Of a stretch of DNA of 64,000 nt, positions 7,334-16,605 are shown in pieces. Source of the DNA: Natrinema amylolyticum (GTDB lineage: Archaea > Halobacteriota > Halobacteria > Halobacteriales > Natrialbaceae); NCBI RefSeq assembly GCF_020515625.1, contig NZ_JAIWPJ010000001.1:1736001-1800000 (forward strand), read 5' to 3'. The notes under the pieces were generated by a model. It was not told the origin of the DNA and did no database searches. It saw only the letters and a program-made list of their open reading frames with translations. How positions within the stretch are numbered: position 1 is the stretch's first letter; the number at the start of each line of letters is the position of its first letter. The position numbers and the translations under genes are program-made.

Positions 7334-10300
7334 TCAGTCGTCGCTCGCAGCGAAACTGGTCGATTCGGCCTCGGCCGCTGCCTCGGGCGAGCCGGGCAGT
7401 TCGTTGCGGACGTCGTCGCTGCCCTGCTCGGTGATCGCCTCGTAGTAGGCCTCGGGCATGACCTTCACGAAGGCCTCGAGCGCGCGCTCCCAGTTCTCGA
7501 GCAGCAGTTGCCCGCGCTCGGAGCCGGTGTAGGCGACGTGATTCTCGACGAGTCGGCGGAGCATCCGCTCGTCTTTCTCCTCTAAGTCGTCGTGGAGCGA
7601 GACCATGCCGGTGTTGGCCTTGGCCTCGAACTCGCCGTCGGGATCGTAGACGTAGGCGACGCCGCCGGACATGCCGGCCGCGAAGTTCTTCCCGGTCTCG
7701 CCGAGGACGGCGACGACGCCGCCGGTCATGTACTCGCAGCCGTGGTCGCCGACGCCTTCGACGACGGCCTTGGCACCGGAGTTACGGACGGCGAATCGCT
7801 CGCCGGCGACGCCGTTGACGTACATCTGACCGTCGGTCGCGCCGTAGAGGGCGACGTTGCCGATCGAGACGTTCTCGGTCGGGTCGTAGGCCGCGGTCTC
7901 GGGCGTCCGGATCGTGAGTTTGCCGCCGGAGAGTCCCTTGCCGACGTAGTCGTTCGCGCTGCCGTCGAGATGCATCGAGACCCCGCTCGCCAGGAACGCA
8001 CCGAAGCTCTGGCCCGCGGTCCCCTCGAGGTCCACGGTAATGGTGTCCTCGGGGAGGCCGGGCTCGCCGTAGCGGTCAGTGATGCGGTTCGAGAGCATCG
8101 CACCGACGGTGCGGTCGACGTTGGTGACCTCGGTCTCGAGGCTGACCGGTTCCTGGTCCTCGATCGCGTCGGCCGCGGCCTCGATGAGGTCGCGGTCGAG
8201 CTGGTCCTCGAGTTCGTGGTCCTGCTCGCGGATCTTGCGGCGGACGTCGCTGCCGGGGTCCGCGAGGACTTCGGAGAGGTCGACGTTGCGGGCCTTCGGG
8301 TGGTCAACGTCGGTTCGCTGCTCGAGTGCGTCGACTCGGCCGATCATCTCGTCTATGGTCTCGAAGCCGAGTTCGGCCATGATCTCGCGCAGTTCCTGCG
8401 CGATGAAGGTCATGTAGTTGATGACGTGTTCGGGCTCGCCGGGGAACCGCTTGCGCAGGTCCTCGCGCTGGGTGGCGACGCCGACCGGGCAGGTGTTCTT
8501 GTGACACTGCCGGGCCATCACGCAGCCGCCGGTGACGAGCGAGGCGGTCCCGAAGATGTACTCCTCGGCGCCCAGCAGGGCGGCGACGGCGACATCGCGG
8601 CCGGTCTTCATCCCGCCGTCGGCCGAGACGCGGATACGGTCGCGGAGGCCGGTCGCACAGAGCATCTGGTTGGCCTCGGCGAGACCGAGCTCCCAGGGGA
8701 GCCCGGCGCTCTTGATCGAGGTCTTGGGCGATGCGCCGGTGCCGCCGTCGTGGCCCGAAATGTGGACCACGTCAGCGTTGGCCTTCGCGACGCCGGCGGC
8801 GACCGTGCCGATGCCGGCCTCGGAGACGAGTTTGACGTTGATGTCGGCCTCCTCGTTCGCGGCCTTGAGGTCGAAGATCAGCTGCTTGAGGTCCTCGATC
8901 GAGTAGATGTCGTGCAGCGGCGGCGGTGAGATCAGCCCCACGCCGGGCGTGGACTTGCGGACGTGGGCGATCATCTCGTTGACCTTCGAGCCGGGGAGGT
9001 GGCCGCCCTCGCCGGGCTTGGAGCCCTGGGCCATCTTGATCTGCAGCTCGTCGGCGTTCGAGAGATACGTCGAGGTGACGCCGAACCGTCCCGACGCGAC
9101 CTGCTTGACGTTGCACTCGCGTTCAGTGTTGAACCGCTCCGGCGGTTCGCCACCTTCGCCGGAGTTAGATTTGCCACCGATCCGGTTCATCGCGATCGAG
9201 TTGTTCTCGTGGGCCTCCGGCGAGAGACTCCCGAGGCTCATCGCGGCGGTCGAGAACCGCTGGACGATGTCCTTGATCGGCTCGACGTCTTCGACCGGGA
9301 TCGAATCGCGATCCGAATCGAACTCGAGCAGCCCCCGAAGCGTCTGGAGGTTCTGCTGCTGGTCGTTGATCTTTTCGGCGAACTCGCCGTAGCGCTCGTA
9401 ATCGTTCGAGCGGACGGCCTGCTGGAGCGCACCGACGGTGTCGGGGTTCCACTGGTGGTGGATCCCGTCCGAGCGGTGTTCGAACTCGCCGTGACGATCG
9501 AGGTCGGCGTCCTCGCCGTCGCCGTCGAAGGCGGTCGCGTGGCGCTCGCGGAGGTCCTCCTCGATCTCGGCGAGGCCGATCCCTTCGGTTCGGTTCTCGG
9601 TCCCCTCGAAGTACTCGGCGACGAGATCGCTCTCGAGCCCGACGGCCTCGAAGATCTGGGCGCCCTGGTAGCTCTCGACGGTCGAGATCCCCATCTTGGC
9701 CATGATCTTCAGGAGGCCGTCCTCGACCGCGCCGACGTAGGCGTCGATCGCGACCTCGGTGTCGGCACCATCGGGGCCGGCGGTGATGTCCTCGATCGTC
9801 TGGTAGGCGAGGTACGGGTTGACCGCGCCGGCACCGTAGCCGACCAGCGTCGCGAAGTGGTGGACAGTGCGCGGATCGGCGGACTCGACGACGAGTCCGA
9901 CGTGGTTGCGCAGCCCGTTGCGCACGAGGTGGTGGTGGACGCCGCCGGTCGCGAGCAGGCTCGGGATCGCGACCCGGTCCTCGTCGACGGCTCGGTCGGA
10001 GAGGACGATGACGTCGTTGCCCGCCTCGATGGCCTCGACGGCGTCCTCGCGGACGCGTTCGACGGCCGCCTCGAGGTCGGTACCGAGTTCGTCGTGTTCC
10101 GGTTCGTAGGTGATATCGATCGTCGCGGCCGTGATGTCGTTGGCCGAGCAGTCACGGACCGACTCGAGTTCGGCGTCGGTCAGGATCGGCGAGTCAAGCA
10201 CGAGCTGGCGGGCGTGCTCCGGCGACTCGTCGAGGAGGTTGCGCTGGAAGCCCAGTCGCGACTCCATCGAGGTGACGAGTTCCTCGCGGATGTAGTCCAG

Positions 10301-11890
10301 CGGCGGGTTCGTGACCTGTGCGAACAGCTGCTTGAAGTAGGAGAACAGCGGCCGGTTGAAGTCGGTCAGCACCGACAGCGGCGTGTCGTCGCCCATCGAG
10401 CCGACGGGGTCTTTCCCCTTCTGGGTCATCGGCTCGATCAGGTTCTCGAGTTCGTCGTGCGTGTAGCCGAAGGCGGCCTGATAGTCGCGCAGCCCGTCGA
10501 CTGCCCCTTGAGGCGAGCGGTCGTTCGTCGTCTGGATATCGTCCAGGTGGACCTGCTCCTGGTCGACCCACTCGCCGTAGCGGTCGTCGGTGAGGTCGTC
10601 GAAGACTTCCTCGTCGGGAATGACCCGCCCCTCGTTGGGATCGGCGAGGAAGAGCTGGCCGGGCTGGAGGCGACCGCGCTCCTCGATGTCCGCGGGGTCG
10701 GTCTCGAGCGCGCCGGCCTCGCTGGCCATGATCAGCTGATTGTCCGTCGTCACGTCGTACCGGCAGGGACGCAGGCCGTTGCGGTCCAGTACTGCGCCGA
10801 CGCGTTCGCCGTCGGTCGCCGCGACGAGGGCGGGACCGTCCCACGGCTCGACGAGCGAGGCGTGGAAGTCGTACCAGTCTCGGCGGTCCTCGTCCATCGC
10901 GTCGTCGCCGCGCCAGGCCTCGGGGACGAGCATCCGCAGGGCGTGCTCGAGGTCGCGGCCATCCTGCATCAGCAGTTCGAGGGCGTTGTCGACGCTCGCC
11001 GTGTCGGACTGTTCGGGATCGTCGATGATCGGCTTGACCGCCTCGAGGTCCGCTAAGACGTCGCTCTCGATGTCGGTCTCGCGGGCTCGCATCCAGTTGA
11101 TGTTGCCCTGAATGGTGTTGAACTCGCCGTTGTGGATGATGTTCCGGTATGGATGGGCGAGGTGCCAGGCGCCGAGCGTGTTGGTCGAGAACCGTTCGTG
11201 GACCATCACGAACGTCGACTCCATCCGCTCGTCGGTGAGATCGGGATAGTACGCGGGAACCTGAACGCCCTTCAACAGCCCCTTGTAGACGACCGTCTTC
11301 GAGTCCAGAGAGACGACGTAGAAGCGCTCCTTGTTCTCGATAGCCGCGTCTTCGACGGCGTTCTCGAGGGCGCGTCGGGCGACGTAGAGGCGGCGATCGA
11401 AGTCGTCGCCGGAGATATCGTCCTCGGGCGTGACGACGACCTGCCAGACGTCCGGTTCGGAGTCAACGGCCGTCTGACCGAGACCGTCGTTGTTCGTCGG
11501 AACGTCCCGCCACTCGAGGACGTCGAGATCGTAGGTGTCGAACGTCTCCTCGACGAGATCGAAGAGTTCCGCACGTGCCGCGCTGTCCTGTGGGAGAAAG
11601 AGCGAGCCGACAGCGTAGGTCTCGGGGAGGGAAGCGTCGAGAACGCTCTCGAAGAACGAATCGGGCGTCTGGAGCATAATGCCGGCCCCGTCGCCGGTGT
11701 TCTTCTCTGCGCCAGTCGTCCCGCGATGTTCGAGATTTTCGAGTAGTTCGAGTCCGTCGGCGACGATGTCGTGGCCCCCATCCCCATCGAGGTCCATGAC
11801 GACACCGACGCCACAGTTCGACCGCGCGTCCGCGGGGTCGGCGAGCCCCTCCGAACGCTCGGCGGATGACGCTATATGTGGCTGTGACAT
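7334..11890 (-). CDS. gltB: Glutamate synthase large subunit
   Basis: A 1518-residue enzyme that makes two glutamates from glutamine and 2-oxoglutarate. Order of domains: an N-terminal glutamine amidotransferase with the nucleophile in SNCGVGV (about Cys26, after a short propeptide that is removed in the family), a central domain, then the FMN/Fe-S synthase barrel. The barrel holds KSNSGEGGEPPERF, the AQGSKPGEGGHLPG loop and the cysteines of GGCVMARQCHKNTCPVG for a 3Fe-4S cluster. A GXGXG-type beta-helix C-terminal domain follows. No small subunit gene is adjacent, which is usual for haloarchaea. The start at 11890 was chosen because it gives the short propeptide and lies about 21 bases after a TATA-like box; the open frame continues 7 codons further. 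Confidence 0.96.
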   Translation of the reverse strand: MSQPHIASSAERSEGLADPADARSNCGVGVVMDLDGDGGHDIVADGLELLENLEHRGTTGAEKNTGDGAGIMLQTPDSFFESVLDASLPETYAVGSLFLPQDSAARAELFDLVEETFDTYDLDVLEWRDVPTNNDGLGQTAVDSEPDVWQVVVTPEDDISGDDFDRRLYVARRALENAVEDAAIENKERFYVVSLDSKTVVYKGLLKGVQVPAYYPDLTDERMESTFVMVHERFSTNTLGAWHLAHPYRNIIHNGEFNTIQGNINWMRARETDIESDVLADLEAVKPIIDDPEQSDTASVDNALELLMQDGRDLEHALRMLVPEAWRGDDAMDEDRRDWYDFHASLVEPWDGPALVAATDGERVGAVLDRNGLRPCRYDVTTDNQLIMASEAGALETDPADIEERGRLQPGQLFLADPNEGRVIPDEEVFDDLTDDRYGEWVDQEQVHLDDIQTTNDRSPQGAVDGLRDYQAAFGYTHDELENLIEPMTQKGKDPVGSMGDDTPLSVLTDFNRPLFSYFKQLFAQVTNPPLDYIREELVTSMESRLGFQRNLLDESPEHARQLVLDSPILTDAELESVRDCSANDITAATIDITYEPEHDELGTDLEAAVERVREDAVEAIEAGNDVIVLSDRAVDEDRVAIPSLLATGGVHHHLVRNGLRNHVGLVVESADPRTVHHFATLVGYGAGAVNPYLAYQTIEDITAGPDGADTEVAIDAYVGAVEDGLLKIMAKMGISTVESYQGAQIFEAVGLESDLVAEYFEGTENRTEGIGLAEIEEDLRERHATAFDGDGEDADLDRHGEFEHRSDGIHHQWNPDTVGALQQAVRSNDYERYGEFAEKINDQQQNLQTLRGLLEFDSDRDSIPVEDVEPIKDIVQRFSTAAMSLGSLSPEAHENNSIAMNRIGGKSNSGEGGEPPERFNTERECNVKQVASGRFGVTSTYLSNADELQIKMAQGSKPGEGGHLPGSKVNEMIAHVRKSTPGVGLISPPPLHDIYSIEDLKQLIFDLKAANEEADINVKLVSEAGIGTVAAGVAKANADVVHISGHDGGTGASPKTSIKSAGLPWELGLAEANQMLCATGLRDRIRVSADGGMKTGRDVAVAALLGAEEYIFGTASLVTGGCVMARQCHKNTCPVGVATQREDLRKRFPGEPEHVINYMTFIAQELREIMAELGFETIDEMIGRVDALEQRTDVDHPKARNVDLSEVLADPGSDVRRKIREQDHELEDQLDRDLIEAAADAIEDQEPVSLETEVTNVDRTVGAMLSNRITDRYGEPGLPEDTITVDLEGTAGQSFGAFLASGVSMHLDGSANDYVGKGLSGGKLTIRTPETAAYDPTENVSIGNVALYGATDGQMYVNGVAGERFAVRNSGAKAVVEGVGDHGCEYMTGGVVAVLGETGKNFAAGMSGGVAYVYDPDGEFEAKANTGMVSLHDDLEEKDERMLRRLVENHVAYTGSERGQLLLENWERALEAFVKVMPEAYYEAITEQGSDDVRNELPGSPEAAAEAESTSFAASDD

Positions 11891-11911
11891 ACACACCCTT
11901 AGCGGGAACAC

Positions 11912-11918
11912 CTATAAG
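11912..11918 (-). promoter_or_regulatory. TATA-like box of gltB
   Basis: On the minus strand the sequence CTTATAG sits 22-28 bases before the gltB ATG at 11890. This is the spacing expected for a leaderless haloarchaeal transcript, and it supports the chosen start. Confidence 0.55.
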
Positions 11919-12132
11919 AGACTAACCCATTATGACTAAGCGTATTATTAACACATATGTACCGGTATAAGGTGTACTATAATCCCTTAACCACTACTGC
12001 GGGCTCGATTCTACAGTTCGGTCTCTAATCGAATCGCTTCTCGAGACGTATCGATCGGTCCGCAGTATTGGTCAGCCAAAACCCCCTCCGGGACGGATAC
12101 CGTCCGGAAGTGGGGAATGTCAGAGGCACGTA

Positions 12133-12156
12133 GTGTTCACCCACCAGAGTGAACAC
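12133..12156. promoter_or_regulatory. Perfect inverted repeat GTGTTCAC-N8-GTGAACAC upstream of gltB
   Basis: An exact 8-base inverted repeat with an 8-base spacer lies in the 421-base non-coding gap between proS and gltB (11891-12311). It is 240 bases upstream of the gltB start. Arm length and symmetry look like a dimeric transcription factor site. Both flanking genes are on the minus strand, so it could alternatively sit in the 3' region of proS. The rest of the gap shows AT-rich patches (11930-11990) but no coding sequence or RNA gene that I can recognise. Confidence 0.4.
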
Positions 12157-12311
12157 CACATACTTCTAATTACTCTCCCCCCGTAAGGTACCTCGGGTTA
12201 AACAGTTAGGTGCGTGTGGAATAGTCACCCACGATCTAGTGCGGATAGTCCACGAAGTCGGCTCGAGTTCGATTCGAGTAGCGCCGAAAAGAACTGCCGA
12301 GACTGCCCCGT

Positions 12312-13793
12312 TCAGTACGACTTCGCGAAGTACGCGATCTCGTCAGCCGGATCGCCGCAGACTCCGCATTCGTCGCGATCGGGTTCGAGGACTTCGCCGG
12401 CCGACGAGCCGCCCTCGTCGGACAGGGGCTGCATGACGATCTCGGCCGCGATCTTCTCTTTGATGACCTCCTCGCAGGCCTCGTCACCGCACCACGGCGT
12501 CTTCACGTAGCCGCCGTGTTTGCCGATCGTTCCGAGGATCTCCTCGGGGCTGTGGGCCTCGCGGACGTTCTCGTCTAAGTTCTCCTCGGCTGCCTCGTAG
12601 AGCTTGTCGAAGATCTCGTCCAGATGCTCGTCGACGCGCTCGACGATCTCGTCGCGGTCCTCGACGGACTCCTCGTTGTCCGGCCGGTGGACCAGCGTGA
12701 CCTCGCCGTCGTCGACCTCGTGAGGACCGATCTCGAGTCGCAGCGGGATCCCGTTGAGTTCGTGTTCGTTGAACTTGAAGCCGGGGTTGCGCCCGTCGCG
12801 GTCGTCGAGTTCGACGCGGACGCCGGCGTCCTCGAGGTCCTCGGCGATCTCCTCGGAGTACTCGAGGACGTCCTCCTTGGTGTCCGCCTGCCAGATGGGG
12901 ACGATGACGACCTGCGTGGGCGCGACCGTCGGCGGGAGCACGAGCCCCTGGTCGTCGGAGTGGGTCATGATGAGCGCGCCCAGCGCGCGCCAGGAGAGAC
13001 CCCACGAGGTGGTGTAGGCCGTCTGTTCCTCTTCGTCTTCGTCGGCGAAGGTGATGTCGAAGGCCTCGGCGAAGCTCTGGCCGAGGTTGTGGCTGGTCGC
13101 GCCCTGCACGGACTTGCCGTCGGGCATCAGCGCCTCGACCGTCGTCGTCGTGTCCGCGCCGGGGAACTTGTCGTGTTCGGGCTTCTTGCCGCGCAGGACC
13201 GGAATCGCCAGCACGTCCTCGTAGACGCGCTCGTACTGGCCGAGGCGGGTCCAGACCTCCTCCCACGCGCCTTCGTTACTCGCGTGGGCGGTGTGGCCTT
13301 CCTGCCACATGAACTCCTTCGTCCGGAAGAAGGGCTTCGTCTCCGTGGCCTCCCACCGCACGACCGAACACCACTGGTTGAGCCGCATCGGCAGGTCGCG
13401 GTGGCTGCGGGTCCAGTCGGCCATGAAGGGCGCGATGATCGACTCGCTGGTCGGCCGGACGGCCAGTCGCTCCTCGAGTTCCTCGTGGCCGCCCTGGGTC
13501 ACCCACGCGACCTCCGGATCGAACCCTTCGACGATGTCCTTCTCCCGCTCGAGGAAGCTCTCGGGGATGAACATCGGGAAGTAGACGTTGTCGACGCCGG
13601 TCTCCTTGAACCAGCCGTCCAGCGAATCCTGAATGGCCTCCCAGAGGGCATAGCCGCGCGGTTTCGTGACGATGAACCCGCCCATCGGCGCGTAGTCGGC
13701 GATATTGGCCTTCTGGACGACCTCGGCGTACCACTCGCCGGGTTTGTGCGATTTGGACTCGGTGATGCCGAGTTCTTGACTCTCGTCGCTCAT
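12312..13793 (-). CDS. proS: Prolyl-tRNA synthetase (archaeal/eukaryote-type)
   Basis: A 493-residue class II aminoacyl-tRNA synthetase that charges tRNA-Pro. The catalytic core shows motif 2 in MRLNQWCSVVRWEATETKPFFRTKEFMWQEGH (residues about 137-168) and motif 3 in WGLSWRALGALIMTHSDDQGLVLPP. An anticodon-binding domain follows, beginning APTQVVIVPI. The C-terminal zinc-binding domain of the archaeal form is present, with CGDEACEE and CGVCGDPAD as cysteine pairs. Length fits the family. The gene is monocistronic, with a 64-base gap to the YihY gene upstream on the same strand. Confidence 0.97.
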   Translation of the reverse strand: MSDESQELGITESKSHKPGEWYAEVVQKANIADYAPMGGFIVTKPRGYALWEAIQDSLDGWFKETGVDNVYFPMFIPESFLEREKDIVEGFDPEVAWVTQGGHEELEERLAVRPTSESIIAPFMADWTRSHRDLPMRLNQWCSVVRWEATETKPFFRTKEFMWQEGHTAHASNEGAWEEVWTRLGQYERVYEDVLAIPVLRGKKPEHDKFPGADTTTTVEALMPDGKSVQGATSHNLGQSFAEAFDITFADEDEEEQTAYTTSWGLSWRALGALIMTHSDDQGLVLPPTVAPTQVVIVPIWQADTKEDVLEYSEEIAEDLEDAGVRVELDDRDGRNPGFKFNEHELNGIPLRLEIGPHEVDDGEVTLVHRPDNEESVEDRDEIVERVDEHLDEIFDKLYEAAEENLDENVREAHSPEEILGTIGKHGGYVKTPWCGDEACEEVIKEKIAAEIVMQPLSDEGGSSAGEVLEPDRDECGVCGDPADEIAYFAKSY

Positions 13794-13857
13794 TAGTACG
13801 ACATGCAGGCAGCGCGGGCTTAAACCATGCGAAGGGCGAACGCTCGCTCGCGAGCAC

Positions 13858-14634
13858 CTACGCCGTGTCCGTCGTCGCCCCCCGACGGACGGCGTTCACC
13901 GCTGCGCCCAGCAGTATCACGATGCTGCCGAAGTACAGCCACGTGACGAACAGCAGGACAGCCCCGATCACGCCGTACGCCGCATAACGGCCGGCGTTGG
14001 CCGCGTAGATCCGGAACCCGATCTGCAGAACGACCCAGCCGACCGCGGCGACGATCGTTCCCGGAAGCACGCCCCGCAGCGAGACGTCCATCGGCGGCAG
14101 CACGTAGTATATCGGCAGGAACGCGACCGTCAGGACGACGATCAACACGAGCGTTCCGATCACGTTGACGAACGGTATCTGCAAGTTCAGTATCGAGAGC
14201 GCAGCGCCGACGGCGACGACGAGCGCGACAGAGAGGGCGATTCCGACGACGACGACGATGCCGTCCCAGATCTGTCCCAGCAGCGACGCGTCGACCTCGT
14301 CCGCGTAGATCTCATCGAACGCCTGATCGAGGCCGCGAAAGAGTTTCAGCGCGCTCCACACCACCCCGAGAAACCCGATCACGGACGCGGCCGCCCGACC
14401 CGACGGGTTGGTGAGCGCCTGCGACACCATCTGCTGTCCCGAGGACGAGAGTTGCTGGCTGAGCATGCTGGCCACGCGATCGGCCAGCGCCTGCCCTCCG
14501 ACGAACGACGCGATCGTCACGGCGAGCAGTAGCAGCGGTATCGTCGAGACGAACGCGTAGTAGGCGATTCCCGCCGCCAGAAACGTCAGATTCCGATCCC
14601 TCGCGAGCGCGACGACGGACCCCACGGTCGACAT
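13858..14634 (-). CDS. YihY/BrkB-family inner membrane protein
   Basis: A 258-residue polytopic membrane protein with about six hydrophobic segments. Family landmarks are the N-terminal FLAAGIAYYAFVSTIPLLLL, the central AALSVIGFLGVVWSALKLFRGLDQAFDEIYA and the C-terminal YAAYGVIGAVLLFVTWLYFGSIVILLGAAVNAV. The family is widespread and its transport role is unproven. The start at 14634 gives the short polar N-terminus usual for the family; longer frames upstream run across the divergent promoter. It is divergent from the quinone oxidoreductase, and the shared intergenic region holds repeated GACAAC motifs. Confidence 0.87.
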   Translation of the reverse strand: MSTVGSVVALARDRNLTFLAAGIAYYAFVSTIPLLLLAVTIASFVGGQALADRVASMLSQQLSSSGQQMVSQALTNPSGRAAASVIGFLGVVWSALKLFRGLDQAFDEIYADEVDASLLGQIWDGIVVVVGIALSVALVVAVGAALSILNLQIPFVNVIGTLVLIVVLTVAFLPIYYVLPPMDVSLRGVLPGTIVAAVGWVVLQIGFRIYAANAGRYAAYGVIGAVLLFVTWLYFGSIVILLGAAVNAVRRGATTDTA

Positions 14635-14645
14635 AGGCGTCGTAT

Positions 14646-14752
14646 GACAACTGTCCTGTTGAACCCACTGGTGGCATTCGCAACCGTCTCGGTCGGTATC
14701 CTTTCCGACAACTATAAACGTTGTCTTAGTTTTGTCCGGTTCTGACAACGTT
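14646..14752. promoter_or_regulatory. Cluster of four GACAAC/GTTGTC motifs in a divergent promoter region
   Basis: The hexamer GACAAC occurs at 14646-14651, 14707-14712 and 14744-14749, and its complement GTTGTC at 14720-14725. The second copy and GTTGTC form an inverted repeat with a 7-base AT-rich spacer (TATAAAC) that itself looks like a TATA element. The region separates the divergent YihY-like and quinone-oxidoreductase genes, so one repressor could control both. The regulator is not identified. Confidence 0.4.
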
Positions 14753-14782
14753 ATGTGCCCGACTCCGGTATACGTATTCGGT

Positions 14783-15757
14783 ATGAAAGCGATCGAAGTC
14801 TCCGAATACGGTGACAGCGACGCCCTCGAGGTCGTCGACGCCGATCGACCGGAGCCGAACGCGGGAGAGGTCCGTATCGAGATCGAAGCGGCTGGGATCA
14901 ATTTCGCGGACATTATGCAACGGAAGGGGCAGTACCCGGGCGGTCCCGAAGCGCCGTACGTCCCCGGCATGGAAGCCGCTGGAACGGTCGATGCGGTCGG
15001 TGAGGGCGTGGACGATCTGTCGGAAGGCGACCGCGTCGTCGGCATGCTCGACGGCGGCGGCTACGCGGAGTACGTCACCGCCGCCGCGGACCTGCTCTTT
15101 CCGGTCCCCGAGGCGATGAGCTTCGACGAGGCCGCCGGCTTCCCCGTCCAGTTTCTGACCGCCCACGCCTGTCTCTTCGAGTGGGGCGGCCTCGAGGAAG
15201 GCGAGTCCGTCCTCATCCAGGCCGCGGCCGGCGGAGTCGGTACCGCGGCCGTCCAGTTGGCGTCCAACGCCGGCGCGGAGGTCTTCGGCACCGCGAGCAC
15301 GCAGGAGAAACTCGACCTCGCGGCCGAGTTGGGCTGTGACCATCCGATCAACTACACCGAGACGGACTTCCGAGAGGTCGTCGACGAGGAGACCGACGGC
15401 GAGGGCGTCGACCTCGTCTTAGAGAGCGTCGGCGACGACGTCTTCGAGCGCAGCCTCGACGCGATGGCCCACTTCGGCCGCATGGTGACCTACGGTGTCG
15501 CCAGCGGGGTCCCAGCCGAGGTCAGCAACCGGCGACTGCTCTTCGAGAATAAGACCGTCAAGGGGTTCCACCTCGGGCAGGCCACGTTCCGCGATCCGAG
15601 CCGAATCATGACGGCCGTCCCCGAGCTGACCGACGGGTTCGCCAGCGGCGATCTCGAGGTCATCCTGGGCGAGTCGTTCGCGCTCGAGGACGCGGCCGAG
15701 GCTCACCAGTACATCGAGGACCGGAAGAGTTCCGGGAAGGTCGTCCTGAAGCCCTGA
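14783..15757 (+). CDS. Zinc-independent quinone oxidoreductase (MDR superfamily)
   Basis: A 324-residue medium-chain dehydrogenase/reductase. The N-terminal GroES-like domain carries EAAGINFADIMQRKGQYP, and the Rossmann domain starts VLIQAAAGGVGTAAVQLA (residues about 143-160), the NADPH-binding motif of the QOR group. Catalytic and structural zinc cysteines are absent, as expected for the quinone oxidoreductase branch. It probably reduces quinones or enones with NADPH. The ATG at 14783 is preferred over 14732 because the domain begins directly after it (MKAIEVSEYG). Expression may be controlled through the GACAAC cluster upstream. Confidence 0.9.
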   Translation: MKAIEVSEYGDSDALEVVDADRPEPNAGEVRIEIEAAGINFADIMQRKGQYPGGPEAPYVPGMEAAGTVDAVGEGVDDLSEGDRVVGMLDGGGYAEYVTAAADLLFPVPEAMSFDEAAGFPVQFLTAHACLFEWGGLEEGESVLIQAAAGGVGTAAVQLASNAGAEVFGTASTQEKLDLAAELGCDHPINYTETDFREVVDEETDGEGVDLVLESVGDDVFERSLDAMAHFGRMVTYGVASGVPAEVSNRRLLFENKTVKGFHLGQATFRDPSRIMTAVPELTDGFASGDLEVILGESFALEDAAEAHQYIEDRKSSGKVVLKP

Positions 15758-15810
15758 ATCGAGAGGACGGGACTCCGTGTATCGCTTCCAGACGTGCCAG
15801 ACGATCCGCG

Positions 15811-15945
15811 GTGGCGCGCGCTGTCGACTGCTCTCACTATTGCGATCGAGCAGTCGACGACATTGTGCGAGGGATGAGCGAGGACGGGAGTCCGAGCGAA
15901 TCGGCTGGGGAGGGCGTGGCGATTCCCCGTTGCCACGATAACGGG
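15811..15945 (+). repeat. Structured non-coding repeat element, copy A (forward)
   Basis: The copy begins GTGGCGCGCGCTG and ends CGTTGCCACGATAACGG. Directly after the start is a perfect 11-base stem, GTCGACTGCTC (15823-15833) with GAGCAGTCGAC (15848-15858). The shared core GTGCGAGGGATGAGCGA and then GAATCGGCTGGGGAGGGCG follow. GTGGC at the start can pair with GCCAC at the end. It lies between the convergent 3' ends of the quinone oxidoreductase and NUDIX genes and is the forward partner of copy B. Confidence 0.85.
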
Positions 15946-15998
15946 ACATGTCCGAATAGTGTCGTCCCGATACCATCAGCGCGAGCAAGTACGATCCG

Positions 15999-16514
15999 TT
16001 ACTCGCCACCAGCGGCCTCGAGCGACACGCCCCACTCGAGGTTGTGAGCGACGAACTCGGCCTCGTCTAACGGCTCGCCGCCCTCGAACCGGAACTCCCC
16101 GGCGACCGTTTTCCCCTCGAGCACGCCGGGCAGCCACAGGTGATCGTCGTCCCACATCCGGTCGTAGGGCACGTCATCGACGGGCACCCACTCCGGATAG
16201 GCCTCCTCGGTCGCGGTCGGCTCGCCGGCGAACGAGCGCGTGCGGTAGACGTGACAGACGGTGTGGTCCTCGCCGTCGAGGAGAAAGGTGAGTTCGCCCG
16301 CCTTCTCGAGGTCTCGGACCTCGAGGCCGACCTCTTCCTCGGTTTCGCGGACGGCGCACTCTCGGGGCGTCTCGCCGGGTTCGCACTTGCCGCCGGGGCC
16401 GTTGTACCAGCCCTCGCCGAGCCCGCGGCGTTTCTCGATGAGGAGCACCTCGCGATCGGGGTCGGCATCGCTCTCGGCGTCCCGAAGCGGAAAACACAGC
16501 GTCGTCTCGGTCAT
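15999..16514 (-). CDS. NUDIX hydrolase, MutT/8-oxo-dGTP diphosphatase-like
   Basis: A 171-residue pyrophosphohydrolase. The NUDIX box is complete: it begins GGKCEPGETP and continues through RETEEEVGLE (residues about 41-64), with the catalytic REUxEExGU. The N-terminus (TLCFPLRD... VLLIEKRRGLGEGWYNGPGG) and a C-terminal DDHLWLPGVLEG resemble the MTH1/MutT-like group acting on oxidised purine nucleotides, so sanitising the nucleotide pool is likely. The gene sits alone between two inverted copies (A and B) of the structured repeat element. Confidence 0.9.
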   Translation of the reverse strand: MTETTLCFPLRDAESDADPDREVLLIEKRRGLGEGWYNGPGGKCEPGETPRECAVRETEEEVGLEVRDLEKAGELTFLLDGEDHTVCHVYRTRSFAGEPTATEEAYPEWVPVDDVPYDRMWDDDHLWLPGVLEGKTVAGEFRFEGGEPLDEAEFVAHNLEWGVSLEAAGGE

Positions 16515-16605
16515 ACTCGAGGATTCGCTCGGAACGGGAAAAGGGGTACGCTCGCTCGACTCACTCTCGAGTTCGTGAGGATGCGGTAGTCCGGAACGGC
16601 CGTTC

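Noticed and set aside
8963-11056. 697-residue plus-strand frame antisense to gltB
   Set aside because: Mirror of the glutamate synthase reading frame; composition is repetitive and no domain is recognisable.
12250-12300. TTCGATTCGAG stretch that resembles a tRNA T-arm
   Set aside because: The stem can form but no anticodon, D arm or acceptor stem with the right spacing could be found; no tRNA gene is supported anywhere in the window.
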